NCBI GenBank assembly: GCA_000697475.1
Contig: JNEU01001093.1
Coordinates: 23,560 to 87,559 of the forward strand
Source: Lichtheimia corymbifera B2541
Lineage: Eukaryota; Mucoromycota; Mucoromycetes; Mucorales; Lichtheimiaceae
Direction of reading: 5' to 3'
DNA length: 64,000 nt
The notes beneath the pieces are model-generated. The model worked only from the letters and a program-made list of their open reading frames with translations, ran no database searches and was not told where the DNA came from. The position numbers and the translations under genes were made by a program. The stretch's first letter is position 1, and every line of letters begins with the position of its first letter. This document shows positions 37,418-49,170 of this stretch, one piece after another.

Positions 37418-38944
37418 TACTCTGTACAACCCCCCGTTTTCATTCCCAACACGCTTTGTCTTTGAAGAAGCAATAACAGTGTCTAAAATAAGAATATCGA
37501 ATGTTTCACATACAGTGAGAAACGGAAGCACGAAGACACCGCAAACGAGGCACACAAAAAACACAAAGAGTAGCATTAGAATCCTGACACGACCGAGCCA
37601 ACGGGTGATCTTTGACTTTTTACAACATGCGATATTGTTAGGAAATACATATTACCATCTATCATAATGGAAATGAATGTTTAAAACTACTTTGGATCAT
37701 TTATTCGGCTTGCAGACTTTAAGGGGGGAGAGGAGATGAGAGAAAAAGGGGAGATGAGAGAGAGTAGCATAGCCAAATGGGTATCGGAGTATCACACAAA
37801 ACCAACCCTCCTCCTTTTCAGCTGTATCATGAAACACCATGGATGACTTGTTCCGAGATGACAAAAAAACACACAGACACAGGCTCGTGCCACTATTGCA
37901 TTGATGAAAACATCAGGCCAAAGTATGATATTACGTGTGATATTGCAGCAGGTGATTTGCATTCAAGTCGAGAATTTTACTCGGGCCGGCATAATGATAA
38001 TGGGCAATTCCGAGTTCAGCAATGATATATGGCATTGCTCCACGTGTATGATTGCATATCAAAATGAGCATCTACTCCCCTGTTGTCCGGTGACCTCTTC
38101 CTTCCAAGGCAAAACAGCATACTGTAAATGAGTAGTGAGAGAGAACAGTGCACACGTACATCATCCCTCTATGCATTTAACCTCGGACAACGGGTATTAG
38201 ATGCATTCCAAGTGACCTTTTTCTTTCCCTTCCTTTGGCTCTTTATACATGCCTCATTATACGTCTCTCCCCACTGTAATCATTAGTCTTCCTTTGTTGT
38301 CATTTCTTTTGTTTCATAGTAGGAATCCAAGCTATAGAATAAAGGCCATGTTTTGATGACGCGGGTCACCGAGAATAATATGACGCGACTTCCGAGATGT
38401 GTGGCAAGCAAAGTAAAAGTGCACGAGGTAGGATGTGACACAGTATCGGATCGGCAACGATTCCTTAAAAGAGACAAGACACGGTGTTGTCCTGTGATGA
38501 TATGGCCCTGATTATTTTTCGCGCGCAACAACCCTTGCTCCTTTTCAAAGTGGAGAAGATGGCCACACAAGACACATTTATCAAGGAGAGTGGCGTAGGG
38601 GAAAAGTCGGTATCGTTTTGTATGTCGTTGTTAGAAAGGAGCCAATTCAGCCGAATGGCCGTGTGTATGTATGTGTGTATATGTATAGTGATGATGATGC
38701 TCTCTCTCTCTCTCTATGTAGCGGATGGTGGCCGGAAGAAGCAACCGGTCACGCTCTCTACGTCCGATCCCCTTAGTTGCTTTTCCGGGTACATGGACCA
38801 CTCCTTTTTCTTATTTATAAACCCGCCAGAATTTTTGTCTTTTACACCCCCATCCTCTTCTCCATTTTTCCTACATTCGCTTTTTATTCCTCCTCGTTGT
38901 CATCTGTTGTATCTCTCTCTCCCTTTTATAACGTGAAAAAAAAG
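37418..38944. other. Intergenic region with long pyrimidine-rich leader
   Basis: About 1.5 kb. A GAGATGAGAG-type purine run lies at about 37725-37765 and a (CT)n tract at 38699-38716. From about 38805 to 38940 a strongly pyrimidine-rich leader precedes the Zn2Cys6 gene, typical of a highly expressed fungal promoter or 5' UTR. No gene is supported. Confidence 0.5.
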
Positions 38945-39760
38945 ATGAATGTCACCATGCCTATTGACAAGACTCGACGCAAACGCCTCAAAGTGGTGAG
39001 CGCTTGTGGTGAATGCCGAAGGAAAAAGACAAAGTGCAACGGTGAATCGCCATGCATTGGATGTATTAAGGCCAAAGTCGAATGCAAGTATATTACTTCT
39101 CACAAGGCTCGAGCTATGGCCCGCCAAGCACCTGTATCAGCATCATCCACAGTAACATCAGGCAGCAACAGCAGCAACAATAACAGCTATAACGTCAATG
39201 GAATGAACCAATCATCATCGAATAACAACAGCAAGCCTACAGTGGAAGCTATTGAAGAGCGACTAGGTGTGATTGAAGACATTTTACGTGCATTGTTAAA
39301 GCAAGGACAAGAAAATGGAGGCACACCACCACCTCCACCTCCAGCACCATCCTCATATTCATTACCTGTTTTTGATTCCAGCGCGTCATGCGGCGGCGGT
39401 TATCATCACCCGCTACCGCCGAGTACGACGAGGGGCGGTGTGCATGCTTCCCATGTCCAAAATTGGCGTTTTGCACGAGACCCCATAGCACCCACTCCAA
39501 GACGCCCTAATGGTAGTGGTTCAGCTTTCCATTTGCCACCACTCACTTCATCATCATCCATCTCATCAGCTTGCTCACTTTCATCTTCTTCATCAACAAG
39601 CACAACTTCTTCAGCATCTTCCACCAGCGGTGGTCCTGCCATTCGTAATTTACTCAATGATCAAGATATCGATCTGCCTACACCACCCCCAACTGCTTCT
39701 TTCCACAAAGAAGGCCATGCGTACTATCGTTATCATTATCAATCCGAGAACAACCTGTGA
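38945..39760 (+). CDS. Zn2Cys6 (Gal4-type) transcription factor
   Basis: Intronless, 271 residues from ATG 38945 (upstream in-frame sequence is pyrimidine-rich leader and not expected to be translated). The N-terminal binuclear cluster is complete: CGECRRKKTKCNGESPCIGC then KAKVEC, the CX2CX6CX5CX2CX6C pattern. A basic linker is followed by an Asn/Ser-rich region and a short predicted coiled coil (VEAIEERLGVIEDILRALLK) for dimerisation. The rest is Pro/Ser-rich and likely disordered. The large fungal-specific 'MHR' domain of classic family members is absent, so it is a small, truncated-type regulator. Targets are unknown. Confidence 0.87.
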   Translation: MNVTMPIDKTRRKRLKVVSACGECRRKKTKCNGESPCIGCIKAKVECKYITSHKARAMARQAPVSASSTVTSGSNSSNNNSYNVNGMNQSSSNNNSKPTVEAIEERLGVIEDILRALLKQGQENGGTPPPPPPAPSSYSLPVFDSSASCGGGYHHPLPPSTTRGGVHASHVQNWRFARDPIAPTPRRPNGSGSAFHLPPLTSSSSISSACSLSSSSSTSTTSSASSTSGGPAIRNLLNDQDIDLPTPPPTASFHKEGHAYYRYHYQSENNL

Positions 39761-40132
39761 TGCTGGTCATCCAGGTTTCTTCTTTTTATTCTTTTATAAC
39801 TCGCACCTTGTACCTTTATCCAGCCTTCTATACAATCAAATAGTAATAGGATACCCTGTCTTTATCACCCTCTTACATATTATGTCTGCATGTTGTGTCA
39901 TGTGTGTATGCGTTATGTGGGAAATGGAAACATCATTGAGTAACACAAAGATTGCAATCGGAAAAGCGATGCGTGTTTTTGCTTTTTGACAAGTCTAGCT
40001 ATATATACTACTACTAACAAGTAATAATGGTGATGATTGGGGGAGAGGGAGGGAGGGAGGAAAGCGAAAAAGGATTAAAATGGATATAAGACTACTTGTA
40101 CATGTGTATGTTTTTGTGGGCAAGGAGCAAGC
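39761..40132. other. Converging 3' flanks
   Basis: A 372-bp spacer between the ends of the Zn2Cys6 gene (+) and the ATPase gene (-). It has a GGGAGA-rich run at about 40038-40062 and no coding signal. Confidence 0.5.
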
Positions 40133-43100
40133 TTATTGTTGTTCTTGTTGTTGTTTCTCGGTGGGAGGTTCTTGTTGTCTGGGAGACTCTTGTTGTTGTT
40201 GTTTCTCGGTGGGAGGTTCTTGTTGTCTGGGAGATTCTTGTTGTTCTTGTTGTTCACGTTGAATTGCAATGCGTTGTTGTTCCTCTTGAGCCTGCTGTTC
40301 TCTACGTTTAGCCTTGCGACGAAGCATGATACGCTTGAAGAACTTCCAGACTTCAGTCAGGGCCATATAAAGTAAGCATGAAGCGACGACCATGCCCCAT
40401 TCCCAATCGATGCCTCTGTGTCTGAAGACTCTGGTGTTGAGAACTGGGACGTAGAGACAAATGATGCAAAGAACAAAGCAGGCAGCGAATGAATAAATGA
40501 GATAAAAGTTGTGTTTGCGTTTTGTCCAAGCACTCCAGGTCCAGATGGGATTTTGCAAATCGCGACAAGTAAAACCATGAAGGAGAACCATCAATGTCAA
40601 CACGGTAAACACAGCACCACGTGCCTTGAAGACATTCTCACAGACATCCGTGTATTCGTAATTGCAGTCCACACCGAGTTCGCCACCACCATAGCCATAG
40701 ACGACGACGATGAAGTTGAGCAAGCAGATGATACCCATAATAAAGCCGTAAAAGATGATATCGATGGTATTGGATAATGAAAACAGGCCTTCCGAGGTGG
40801 GTCTTGGAGGAACAAGCATTTGATCGGGATGCACAGGCTCCAAACCAAGACTCATAGCAGGTGGCGAGGATGTCAAGATATTGTTGAACAGAATTTGGAT
40901 GGGAGTCATCAAGAACACAGACTTGCCGCTTTCATCAAAGAAACCAAGACCCAAGATCAAAGGAACAACTTCAGCGACATTGCCAGACACCATGTGCACC
41001 ACAAAACGAGAAATGTTGGCAAAGACACGTCGACCTTCTTCAATCGCCTTGACAATGGTTGCAAAGTTGTCATCCACCAGCACAATTTCAGCCGCTTGCT
41101 TGGCAACATCGGATCCGTTTTGACCCATTGCAATACCGATATCCGATTCCTTCAAACTGGGAGAGTCGTTCACACCATCACCCGTCATACCCGTGATACG
41201 GTTTCTTCGGTGGAGGGCTTCAATCATCTTGACCTTGGTATCAGGGCTACATCGTGCAATGACCAAAGGAAGCTCAGGCATAGCATCGATTTGTTCATCC
41301 GATAACTTATCAAACTTGGTTGCCGTCATGACGAGATCCTTTGGATACTTTTTCGTGTCATCAATGCCATAACCTTCAGGAAGAATGCCAACTTCACGCG
41401 CAATGGCAGTAGCAGTAGCTGCATGATCACCTGTCAGCATATGCACGGTAATACCAGCTTGGTGGCACTCGGCAACAGCACCGCGTGATTCAGCACGTGG
41501 AGGATCGTAGATACCAACAAGGCCCAGGAATTGCATGTCTTGCTCAATGTCTTCACGCTTAAAGGTGTCAGCAGTAACAGTCTCCTTGGTCTCAAGTTGA
41601 CGCATGCCCAATGTCAATACACGTAAACCACCCTTGGCCAATTCTTCTACTTGTGGAAGCACCTGTTCTTCGAGTTCTTTGACTTGCATGGCTTCACCGT
41701 CGTACATTCCGGTACATGTGCTCAACACGCGTTCAGTGGCACCCTTGGTAAATGCATAGTAGCTACCATCAGGTGCTTGTGCAAGCACACTCATGCGTTT
41801 GATAGAGGAATCAAATGGATATTCAGCAACCAGTTTCCAGTTGGCGTTCGCATCGGATGACTTGGTCAGTGCGGGCTTGCCCATTTTGGCCTTGTGTGCA
41901 AAGACCTGAAGAGCAATCTAGAATATAGAGTATATCATTTTTAGATTTCATATATATAAAACATGTCATCTTCATCATCAACCTACCTCTGTTGGATCAC
42001 CCATTCCATGATATTCATCCGTCTCTTTGTCCTTGCGAATTTCACTCATGTTACACAAAGCACCGGTGAGAACCAAATGCTGCATGACATTGGAAAAATC
42101 ATCCTTGGTCACCACTTGATTGTCATCTTCGCGTGTAATATCGCCTTCAATTGAAAAGCCCAATCCACCAACATTGTAGAATCCTTCACCAGGGCACCAG
42201 AGTCTTGTGAGCACCATCTTGGATTGTGTCAATGTACCAGTCTTATCCGAGCATACATTGGTGACAGCACCAAGTAATTCAAGAGCGGAGATTTTGCGAA
42301 CCAATGCATTGGCTTTGGCCATTCCATGAACACCAAAGGCCTGTGTAAGTGTAACAACAGCAACCAATGCTTCAGGAATGGCAGAGATGGCAGTAGAAAT
42401 AGCATATAAAATTTCGGATTCTCCAATCTGGAATTTGGCAACAGCGAATACAATAATGACAGCAAGGATGGCAACACCCAAAAGCACCAAAGCCATACGG
42501 TCAAGTGAGCGTTGAAGAGGTGTCTTGCGGTTATCATCGCTGGTAAGGAGGCGCAATGCAATCTTGCCAATTTCCGTTTGCATACCAGTAGCAGTGACAA
42601 GTGCCTTGCCACGGCCTTTGGTCAGCACAGTGCTTGAATAACTCATGTTGACACGGTCACCCAATGGGATATCAGCGCCTTCCAAGGTATCAGATCTATC
42701 ATGCAAACGTCAATATTTACGTCAACCCAATTTTTATTGCACACTTACACTTTGTTTACTGGTACAGATTCACCGGTGAGTAGAGCTTCATCAACATCCA
42801 TATTGAAAGATCTATAAAGAGACGCACACACATATATATTAGACAACATGGCTCTTTACAATATCAAGGTCGTCATGGCTGCTTACTCAATGATACGACA
42901 ATCAGCACCAACAACGTCACCAGCCTTGAGAAGAATCAAGTCACCAGGAATCAATTCACGTGTGGGAATAGTCTTAGCTTGGCCGTTGCGCACTACTTGA
43001 CTAGTGGGTGAAGCCATTTGTCGCAGAGAGTCCATTGTTTTTTCAGCCTTGAATTCTTGAGCAAAACCGACACCAGCATTGATGAACATGATGGCGCAAA

Positions 43101-43640
43101 TGACACCACCTTCCACCCAATCTTTAAAGACAAATGATACAACCTACATACAAGCTATTTAGATAACGAGCAAATAAAGCACAATTGAAGAATATCACTT
43201 ACCATTGCAATCAGCAAAATCAGCACCATAATGTTGAAGAATTGCTTGATCAATAACTTGACAGGGTTAACACCTCCTTCGCCTTCCATTTCATTGAACC
43301 CTGATTCTTCACGTCGTCCTTCCACATCTTGATCCGAAAGGCCATCTTCAAGATCAGTCTTGAGAAGCTTGGCTACCGTTTCAAGATCCATGGTATGGTA
43401 GGGTGGGCCTTCGACTCGTTCTTCTTCAGCAGCACGTCGACGCCGCCGTTTGACGAGATTCATCTTCTTCATAATGACACTTCTCACGGAGCGTGCATCA
43501 AAGGAGATGTTACTGCTTTGACCGGTAGATGACCGGGTCAATTCACGTTGCTTAATCTTTTCATGATGAGATCGATCAACAGATTGCTCTGCAAATGTAA
43601 TCGTAGTGGTATTATTGTTGTTCCTTGTATCCGAACTCAT
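40133..43640 (-). CDS. P-type cation ATPase, type IID (ENA-like Na+/K+ efflux pump)
   Basis: Five or so exons (first 43640-43203) encode about 1,080 residues. Actuator-domain motif DVDEALLTGESVPVNK, phosphorylation motif CSDKTGTLTQ (about 42235-42260), the hinge motif MTGDGVNDSPSLKESDIGIAMG (shown here in part) and about ten membrane helices are present. The stretch QEFKAEKTMDSLRQMASPT before the actuator domain and the M4 sequence AISAIPEALVAVVTL match ENA-type pumps, which export Na+ or K+ at the plasma membrane or endomembranes under salt or alkaline stress. Secretory-pathway Ca2+/Mn2+ pumps (PMR1) are the main alternative. The N-terminus is basic and Ser/Arg-rich. The C-terminus ends in a Gln/Glu-rich tail with a tandemly duplicated QQESPRQQEPPTEKQ block. 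The start at MSSDTRN is preferred over an in-frame ATG 16 codons upstream. Confidence 0.88.
40138..40250. repeat. 54-bp direct duplication in the ATPase C-terminal coding region
   Basis: Two nearly identical 54-bp copies, each containing TTTCTCGGTGGGAGGTTCTT, encode two QQESPRQQEPPTEKQQQ blocks at the extreme C-terminus of the P-type ATPase. The period is a multiple of three, so the frame is kept. Confidence 0.85.
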
Positions 43641-45683
43641 GGCATGGGTGTAAAAAGAAAAGGTAGTTTGATCCTTTTGTTTTCTCACAAAGACGTGCTT
43701 CTTTTATATATTTCGGACTCGGCTTTGAAACCAACGACAGAAGAGTGATGCGTTGTATGTATCTACTATTTTCCCGTCATGCTTACCATCTTTGGAATAT
43801 CATTGGTTTCCGGGGTTTCGATCAATCGTGCTTACCAGGTTTTCGACAATTGTGAAACAAGAGCTACGCACGGGTAATCGGAACACAATGAATCAAAAGC
43901 CGTGATATGTGCTTTCTCTTGTCAACTTAGATAGGCACAACGCTTTATATCGGGGACTCCACACATTTCCGATTTGCAATAACAAATATGGTTATTGTGT
44001 GGCGCGCCTAGTGGAACCATTCACCACCGCTATCAATCATGTTTGTTTGCATAGTGATTATAATAACCATTGCAATGGAAAAAACGACACCTCCAAACAA
44101 AAGAGGGGATTGCATCCATGGCATTATTGGAAAGCGTGTGTAAAGCATATCATACAAGTATATATATATATATACTCTTGCATCCTGCTTTGGTAGCTTG
44201 TTACCAAAAAAGGCGAACTTGGTCCAGGTGGGCGATTTTCCCTTCCTCAGCTTCTCACGAACTAAGCAGCAGCGCTAGCCTGCCCTGTTTCCTCTCGTAC
44301 AACGGAAAGTCTGGAACAGCACCATCAATGAATGAATATCAAAGCATGATGAAAAGACAAGCCCTATCAGAAAGGAGTATGATCCACGTGTACGCATACA
44401 TATGTTTGAGTTCCAGAATCAACACAGCACGCTTACTGATTGAATGATGGCTACGTATTGATGACATATCATGCTACTTCCCCCGAAGTGCACGGGCCCA
44501 CTTGTTTGCCTCCGCCATTTGCCCGCCAGGCTCTTCCTCTACCTTTAATATCTTACTACTGCTGATACTATATCATGAGGATAATCTGTGTACTGCTCAA
44601 TTCAAGGGCACATTTGGCTCTGTCTTTATTATCGATCTCCATTCAACCTATACTGCATTGAAAGCATCAGCTGACTTTCTTTTGCAATCCGATGTTTCTT
44701 TTCATTTTCCATGCAGCAGCCAATAACGTTTATCCAATGGCTATCATGTGACATCTCGTTTTGCTTTCATAATATGGATCCCTTGATTCCCTTATTCGCC
44801 GATGGATCCGTCTTGATCCCATAGAGTGGATTCCGTTCAAAATACCGAAAGCAGATCGCTAACATGTGCAACTTTAAAACGTGGAGTGCAAATGTTTATT
44901 AATTGTCTAACCAGGCGTCGGTGCATTTTCAAGATCTCAGCAGCACAGCATTTGCTGCAGCAGCACCAAAACCCAGCGCAATGGATGTGCCAAAGGGTTC
45001 TTTCATTTTATAAATCCGAGCATCAAAGAGTAATGGTGTTATAACTCAACTTGCAGGTTTTGATCCCTGATCATTAAGGTACATGATACTACGACAGCCC
45101 ACTTTACAGCTAGACACTTATAAAAGTATTTAATCTACACGTCCTCCACCGGTTCTTCACGTCCATTACTTACTCATATTCTTATCATTGCTTGCCCATG
45201 AAGCAGAGCAGATCATAAAACTTTTACAGCAAGCTGAGATGAGTATTCTGGCAGTAAATATGAGGTTGAAACATCGCTCATTCAGGTTTTATAATACGTG
45301 ACCGATTCGGCCATTTGCATGACGACTGTTGTCATGTACTTGGTATATTTTCAACATTTGGATTATCCGCATTAATAGCACACGCTACGTTGTTTCCCAG
45401 ATTTGTATTATCAAAATCCTTTTGTGGCTACCAGTGATGGATTTGCTACGTGCATAGCAATTCAATTTTTTACATAACGAGCTTTTTATTATCCCAGAAT
45501 AGTCATCTGATATGGAGTAGGAGGAACTGGACAATGACTTCATTGGCATGAACGAAAGGTCGTTGGATGAGACAGTGGCAGCACGTGACACATTTGCAAT
45601 TTTAGGACAAGCCGCTGGGCAACACCAATGCAAGGCGGGTTCTCTTTCTACTCTTCTTTTTTGGATATGCTGCAACTCCCATC
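43641..45683. other. Large divergent intergenic region
   Basis: About 2 kb between divergent ATPase and CorA genes. A (TA)n tract lies at about 44159-44173. Short open frames (for example 44502-44726) are not protein-like enough to call. It likely holds both promoters; regulators of ion transporters in both directions would be consistent with shared control, but no motif proves it. Confidence 0.4.
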
Positions 45684-47390
45684 ATGTCTTTGCCCAACGA
45701 CGAATCTTTTATACGCCAATCACGGCATGTAAACCGCTCATTCTCTCTTCCCTTTACTCAAGAACATCGAAGTCGCAGGAGACTTTCCGACCAGCAGCAA
45801 CAACAACAGCTACCCCAACACCATCCTTATTCGTCTCTCGATCGCACTCCTACTGTACCCCATGACGACCAATTTGCTGAGGAATGGCCAGTCAATGAAG
45901 CGCAGGATGTTGAAGCCGATGTGCTGTTTCCACAGTATAAGATTGAGTCTCACGACCACGCTGATATGGAGGCTTTTAACGAGATGCTTGATCGAAAAAT
46001 GTCGGCTGATACGGAGACACTCAAGCTATCAAAAACATTGAGCAAGCATACCCGAAGTGATCAAAAGGTAAGATAGAATAAGTCATGGGTTATGATAGTC
46101 TTTATACTTACACTATGCGTGTAGAGTGAGATGGACGCATATGGTACTCGATTCTGGATTTACACTGTTCGGAAAGACGGAGAGGCTACTCAAGAGTTTC
46201 ACCAATTGCTCAGCGAAGAAGGACGTCAGATATTGGATCGAGCCCTGAAAACACCGGGCTGGTGGGTGGATGTTCAATCACCAACGACCGATGACATGAA
46301 GGCGTTAAGCAAGGTAAAAAAAAGTCGTTGATCTCTCTTTGTTTCTCTCTTTCTTATTCATCATCTTAGACGTTTCATATCCATCCCTTGACAACTGAAG
46401 ATGTCCTTGCTCAAGAACCACGGGAGAAGGTTGAAATGTTTCCGAATTACACGTTTATCTGCTTCCGCAGCTTTCAGATCGACCCTTATACCGAGCAGAT
46501 TTGCCCATTCAATTTCTATATTCTCATCTTTCGACAAGGCCTTTTAACAGTAAGTTGTGCTTATTCGGAAAGGGGGCATCCATTTAACGATGACTTTGCG
46601 CTATAGTTTCATTTCCGTTCATCCGATATCCCTCAAAAAGTACGACAGCGCACTGAACAGCTCAAGACGTACATGGTGATCACGCCAGATTGGCTCAATT
46701 ACGCCATCATTGATGCTATTGTGGATGAGTTTGGACCCACTATCCTTCAAGTTGAAATGGAAGCTGTGTCGATCGATGAACTTTCACTTGTGTTACGCCG
46801 ATCGGAGCAGGCTGACATGTTGCGTCGCATTAGTCGTTGCAGGCGGCGTTCTACACAGCTGTCACGATTGCTGACTTCAAAGATGGATGTTATCAAGAGC
46901 TTGATCAAGCGTTACGAGGACAGGGCAAATGGCGATCTTGATGATATCAGCGAGGATCCATTGACAGCGAAGAGTAAAAAGGCGTTTAGTGACGTGTGCT
47001 TGTACTTGGGAGACATTCAAGGTAAAAATTCACTCTCAAAAGAAATCAAGCAACCGGTTCTTATATCTTTGAATAGATCATGTTGTGACCATGACGCAGA
47101 ACATTGGGCATTATAACCGTATACTGGGACGCGCACATACAAACTACCTTGCACAAGTGAATGTGGAGTTGACTGAGACTTACAGTACTACCAACATGGT
47201 CATGAATCGATTGACGTTTCTTGCCACGGTGTTTGTGCCACTGACGGTGCTATGTGGTCTATTTGGCATGAACGTGGAAGTACCAGGCCAAAACTACTTG
47301 GATCTCAACTACTTCTTTTGGATCATGGCGGGCATGTCGGTTTATTGCACGTGTGCTACAGCATGGGGTAAATGGCTTAAGCTTTTGTAA
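45684..47390 (+). CDS. CorA-family divalent cation (Mg2+) transporter
   Basis: Five exons encode about 480 residues. A Gln/His-rich N-terminal tail leads to the cytosolic funnel domain (WWVDVQSPTTDDMKALSK, HPLTTEDVLAQEPREKVE, then MFPNYTFICFRSF). The long stalk helix is rich in Arg and Leu, and two C-terminal membrane helices contain the CorA signature GMN in VLCGLFGMNVEVPG. The end is WGKWLKLL. The family carries Mg2+ (and Mn2+/Co2+) into the cytosol or out of the vacuole; the conserved Lys-x-Glu pattern and long N-terminus recall Alr/Mnr2-type fungal members rather than mitochondrial Mrs2. The fourth intron (about 47021-47076) interrupts just after the stalk. Confidence 0.9.
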
Positions 47391-47524
47391 ATTTACAAGG
47401 GACTTTTGGATCTATGCAACCAATAAATTAGCCTAGTTTAATACCATAAACTGTCATTCTCTCTTTTAAATGTCTCCCATGCATTGTCTTCCTTTCTTGT
47501 TTATTTTGTAACCCCTTCTCAACA

Positions 47525-49024
47525 ATGTTCGTGACGCCGTTCCTGCCTATACCCGATTGTGCTGACTGCAGCTATGAACGCCAACGGTTTATTTCAGCAC
47601 GAGTCTACTTTGCATTGGCATGCGTCAACTTTTTTTTCGTCACTATAACCAGTATCATCTATTTCCGCCGAGCGTATCTATCAAGTGGAATGCGGCAAAG
47701 GATAAAACATGACCAAGGAAGAGAAGGACCCACGCTTGAGGATCGAATGAACTACCACACACTTGGACAACGGAGCTTTTTTGGATTGATTATGCGAACA
47801 GCGGGACATTTGATTCTCAGCACAACAGTATTATGCACCCAATCGTTTTCACGCGCATCCTGCGAGCTATTCATGTGGGGAACAATGATCGGATATTATA
47901 CCTGGATGTTTGGTCTTTGCTGGTCGTCCTATCGTCTATACCACCTTATCCGCATCAATCGCATGAAAAAGTCTTACGCTCAACGATCTCTTCAGCATGA
48001 ATGGGAGGCTTGGTTTATTCGTCACTGCCACGCCGTTGACGCTCGTCATGGCTTGTTGCCATACTGTATTATTCTCATTGTGGGTGTAACCACCGTTGCC
48101 ATGGTAGAAGTGGTTACTATGATACGTGATGGCGCTCATTGTATCTACAGCTGGGGAAGTTACGTAATGGTCGTGCTCGACGTTGTATTTGTCATTGTTG
48201 TGGTCCCCTTTAGTGTATGGCATGTCTTCAAGTATAAAGACTTGCATGGTATCCGTGCCAGCATCTTGACTCAATGTATCATTGGAGTGCCTTGCATTAT
48301 CATGTATTTTGTTTGGACAGCTGCCCTTGAACCACCGAATACTGAACATCCTTCCATGCCTCGAGTCATGTTCGCACCAGGCAATTGGATACTTATCATG
48401 ACTACCACTGGCCATATTATGTATATTGTTGTCCCATTGTTTCGCCGTCCTCATTATTATGTTTCTGCTCGACAAAGATCTCTATCACTCAGCCGTCCAA
48501 TCGCAACCACCAACACCACAACATTGTCCCATGATACCGGCGCCAACACCAACCCATCAACTACCGGCCATTATAGAGTAGAATTGTCTGCTGAATCATT
48601 ACGCAACGCTCTCAACGATCCTGAATCAGCTGATGCGCTCTTACAACTGGCAACAAAAGATTTTAGCGCTGAAAACGTCTTATTTTACATGGAGTACTTG
48701 AGATTGGCGAAAAAAGATACCTTACAGTGGTCGGAATGCCTTGAACTTTACAAGACATACATCCCTGACACTGCCCCTCTCCAAATCAACATTACTGGGA
48801 AAACTCGTAAAGAGCTCGAGGCCGCCATGAGTAACTTGAACAAGGTTCCGTCTAATCCATGCGAAGGATCTTCCAGTAATCCGTATAAAAACCAACAACT
48901 GCAACAACGACAAGAACTCGTTTCCATCAGTATTTTCGACGGATGCAGCGAAGAAGTCTTTTGGAACATATTCACCAGTGTCTTTCCAAAGTTTGTCCAA
49001 GACCATCAAAACCCATTTCCTTAA
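47525..49024 (+). CDS. Seven-transmembrane protein with C-terminal RGS domain
   Basis: Intronless, 499 residues. Seven hydrophobic helices occupy about residues 25-320 (for example ARVYFALACVNFFFVTITSI and SYVMVVLDVVFVIVVVPF), linked by basic cytosolic loops. After a Ser/Thr-rich linker, an RGS-like domain begins near residue 355 (SAESLRNALNDPESADALLQLATKDFSAENVLFYMEY, shown here in part) and ends with the helix containing VFWNIFTSVFPKFVQ. RGS domains speed GTP hydrolysis by G-alpha subunits, so this single polypeptide combines receptor-like and G-protein-off functions, as in plant RGS1 and fungal GprK-like proteins. The ligand is unknown. Only 134 nt separate it from the upstream CorA stop. 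Confidence 0.87.
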   Translation: MFVTPFLPIPDCADCSYERQRFISARVYFALACVNFFFVTITSIIYFRRAYLSSGMRQRIKHDQGREGPTLEDRMNYHTLGQRSFFGLIMRTAGHLILSTTVLCTQSFSRASCELFMWGTMIGYYTWMFGLCWSSYRLYHLIRINRMKKSYAQRSLQHEWEAWFIRHCHAVDARHGLLPYCIILIVGVTTVAMVEVVTMIRDGAHCIYSWGSYVMVVLDVVFVIVVVPFSVWHVFKYKDLHGIRASILTQCIIGVPCIIMYFVWTAALEPPNTEHPSMPRVMFAPGNWILIMTTTGHIMYIVVPLFRRPHYYVSARQRSLSLSRPIATTNTTTLSHDTGANTNPSTTGHYRVELSAESLRNALNDPESADALLQLATKDFSAENVLFYMEYLRLAKKDTLQWSECLELYKTYIPDTAPLQINITGKTRKELEAAMSNLNKVPSNPCEGSSSNPYKNQQLQQRQELVSISIFDGCSEEVFWNIFTSVFPKFVQDHQNPFP

Positions 49025-49170
49025 TTTATACATATGTACACGCTACTACTACCACTACTACTATTACTAGCAGCTAATAACAATAATCTTTGTAACACTA
49101 ATAAACCACCAATACCCCTTGCAATGATCCATGGTTACACATTTAATGTAATATGCATGAAAACAACCAT

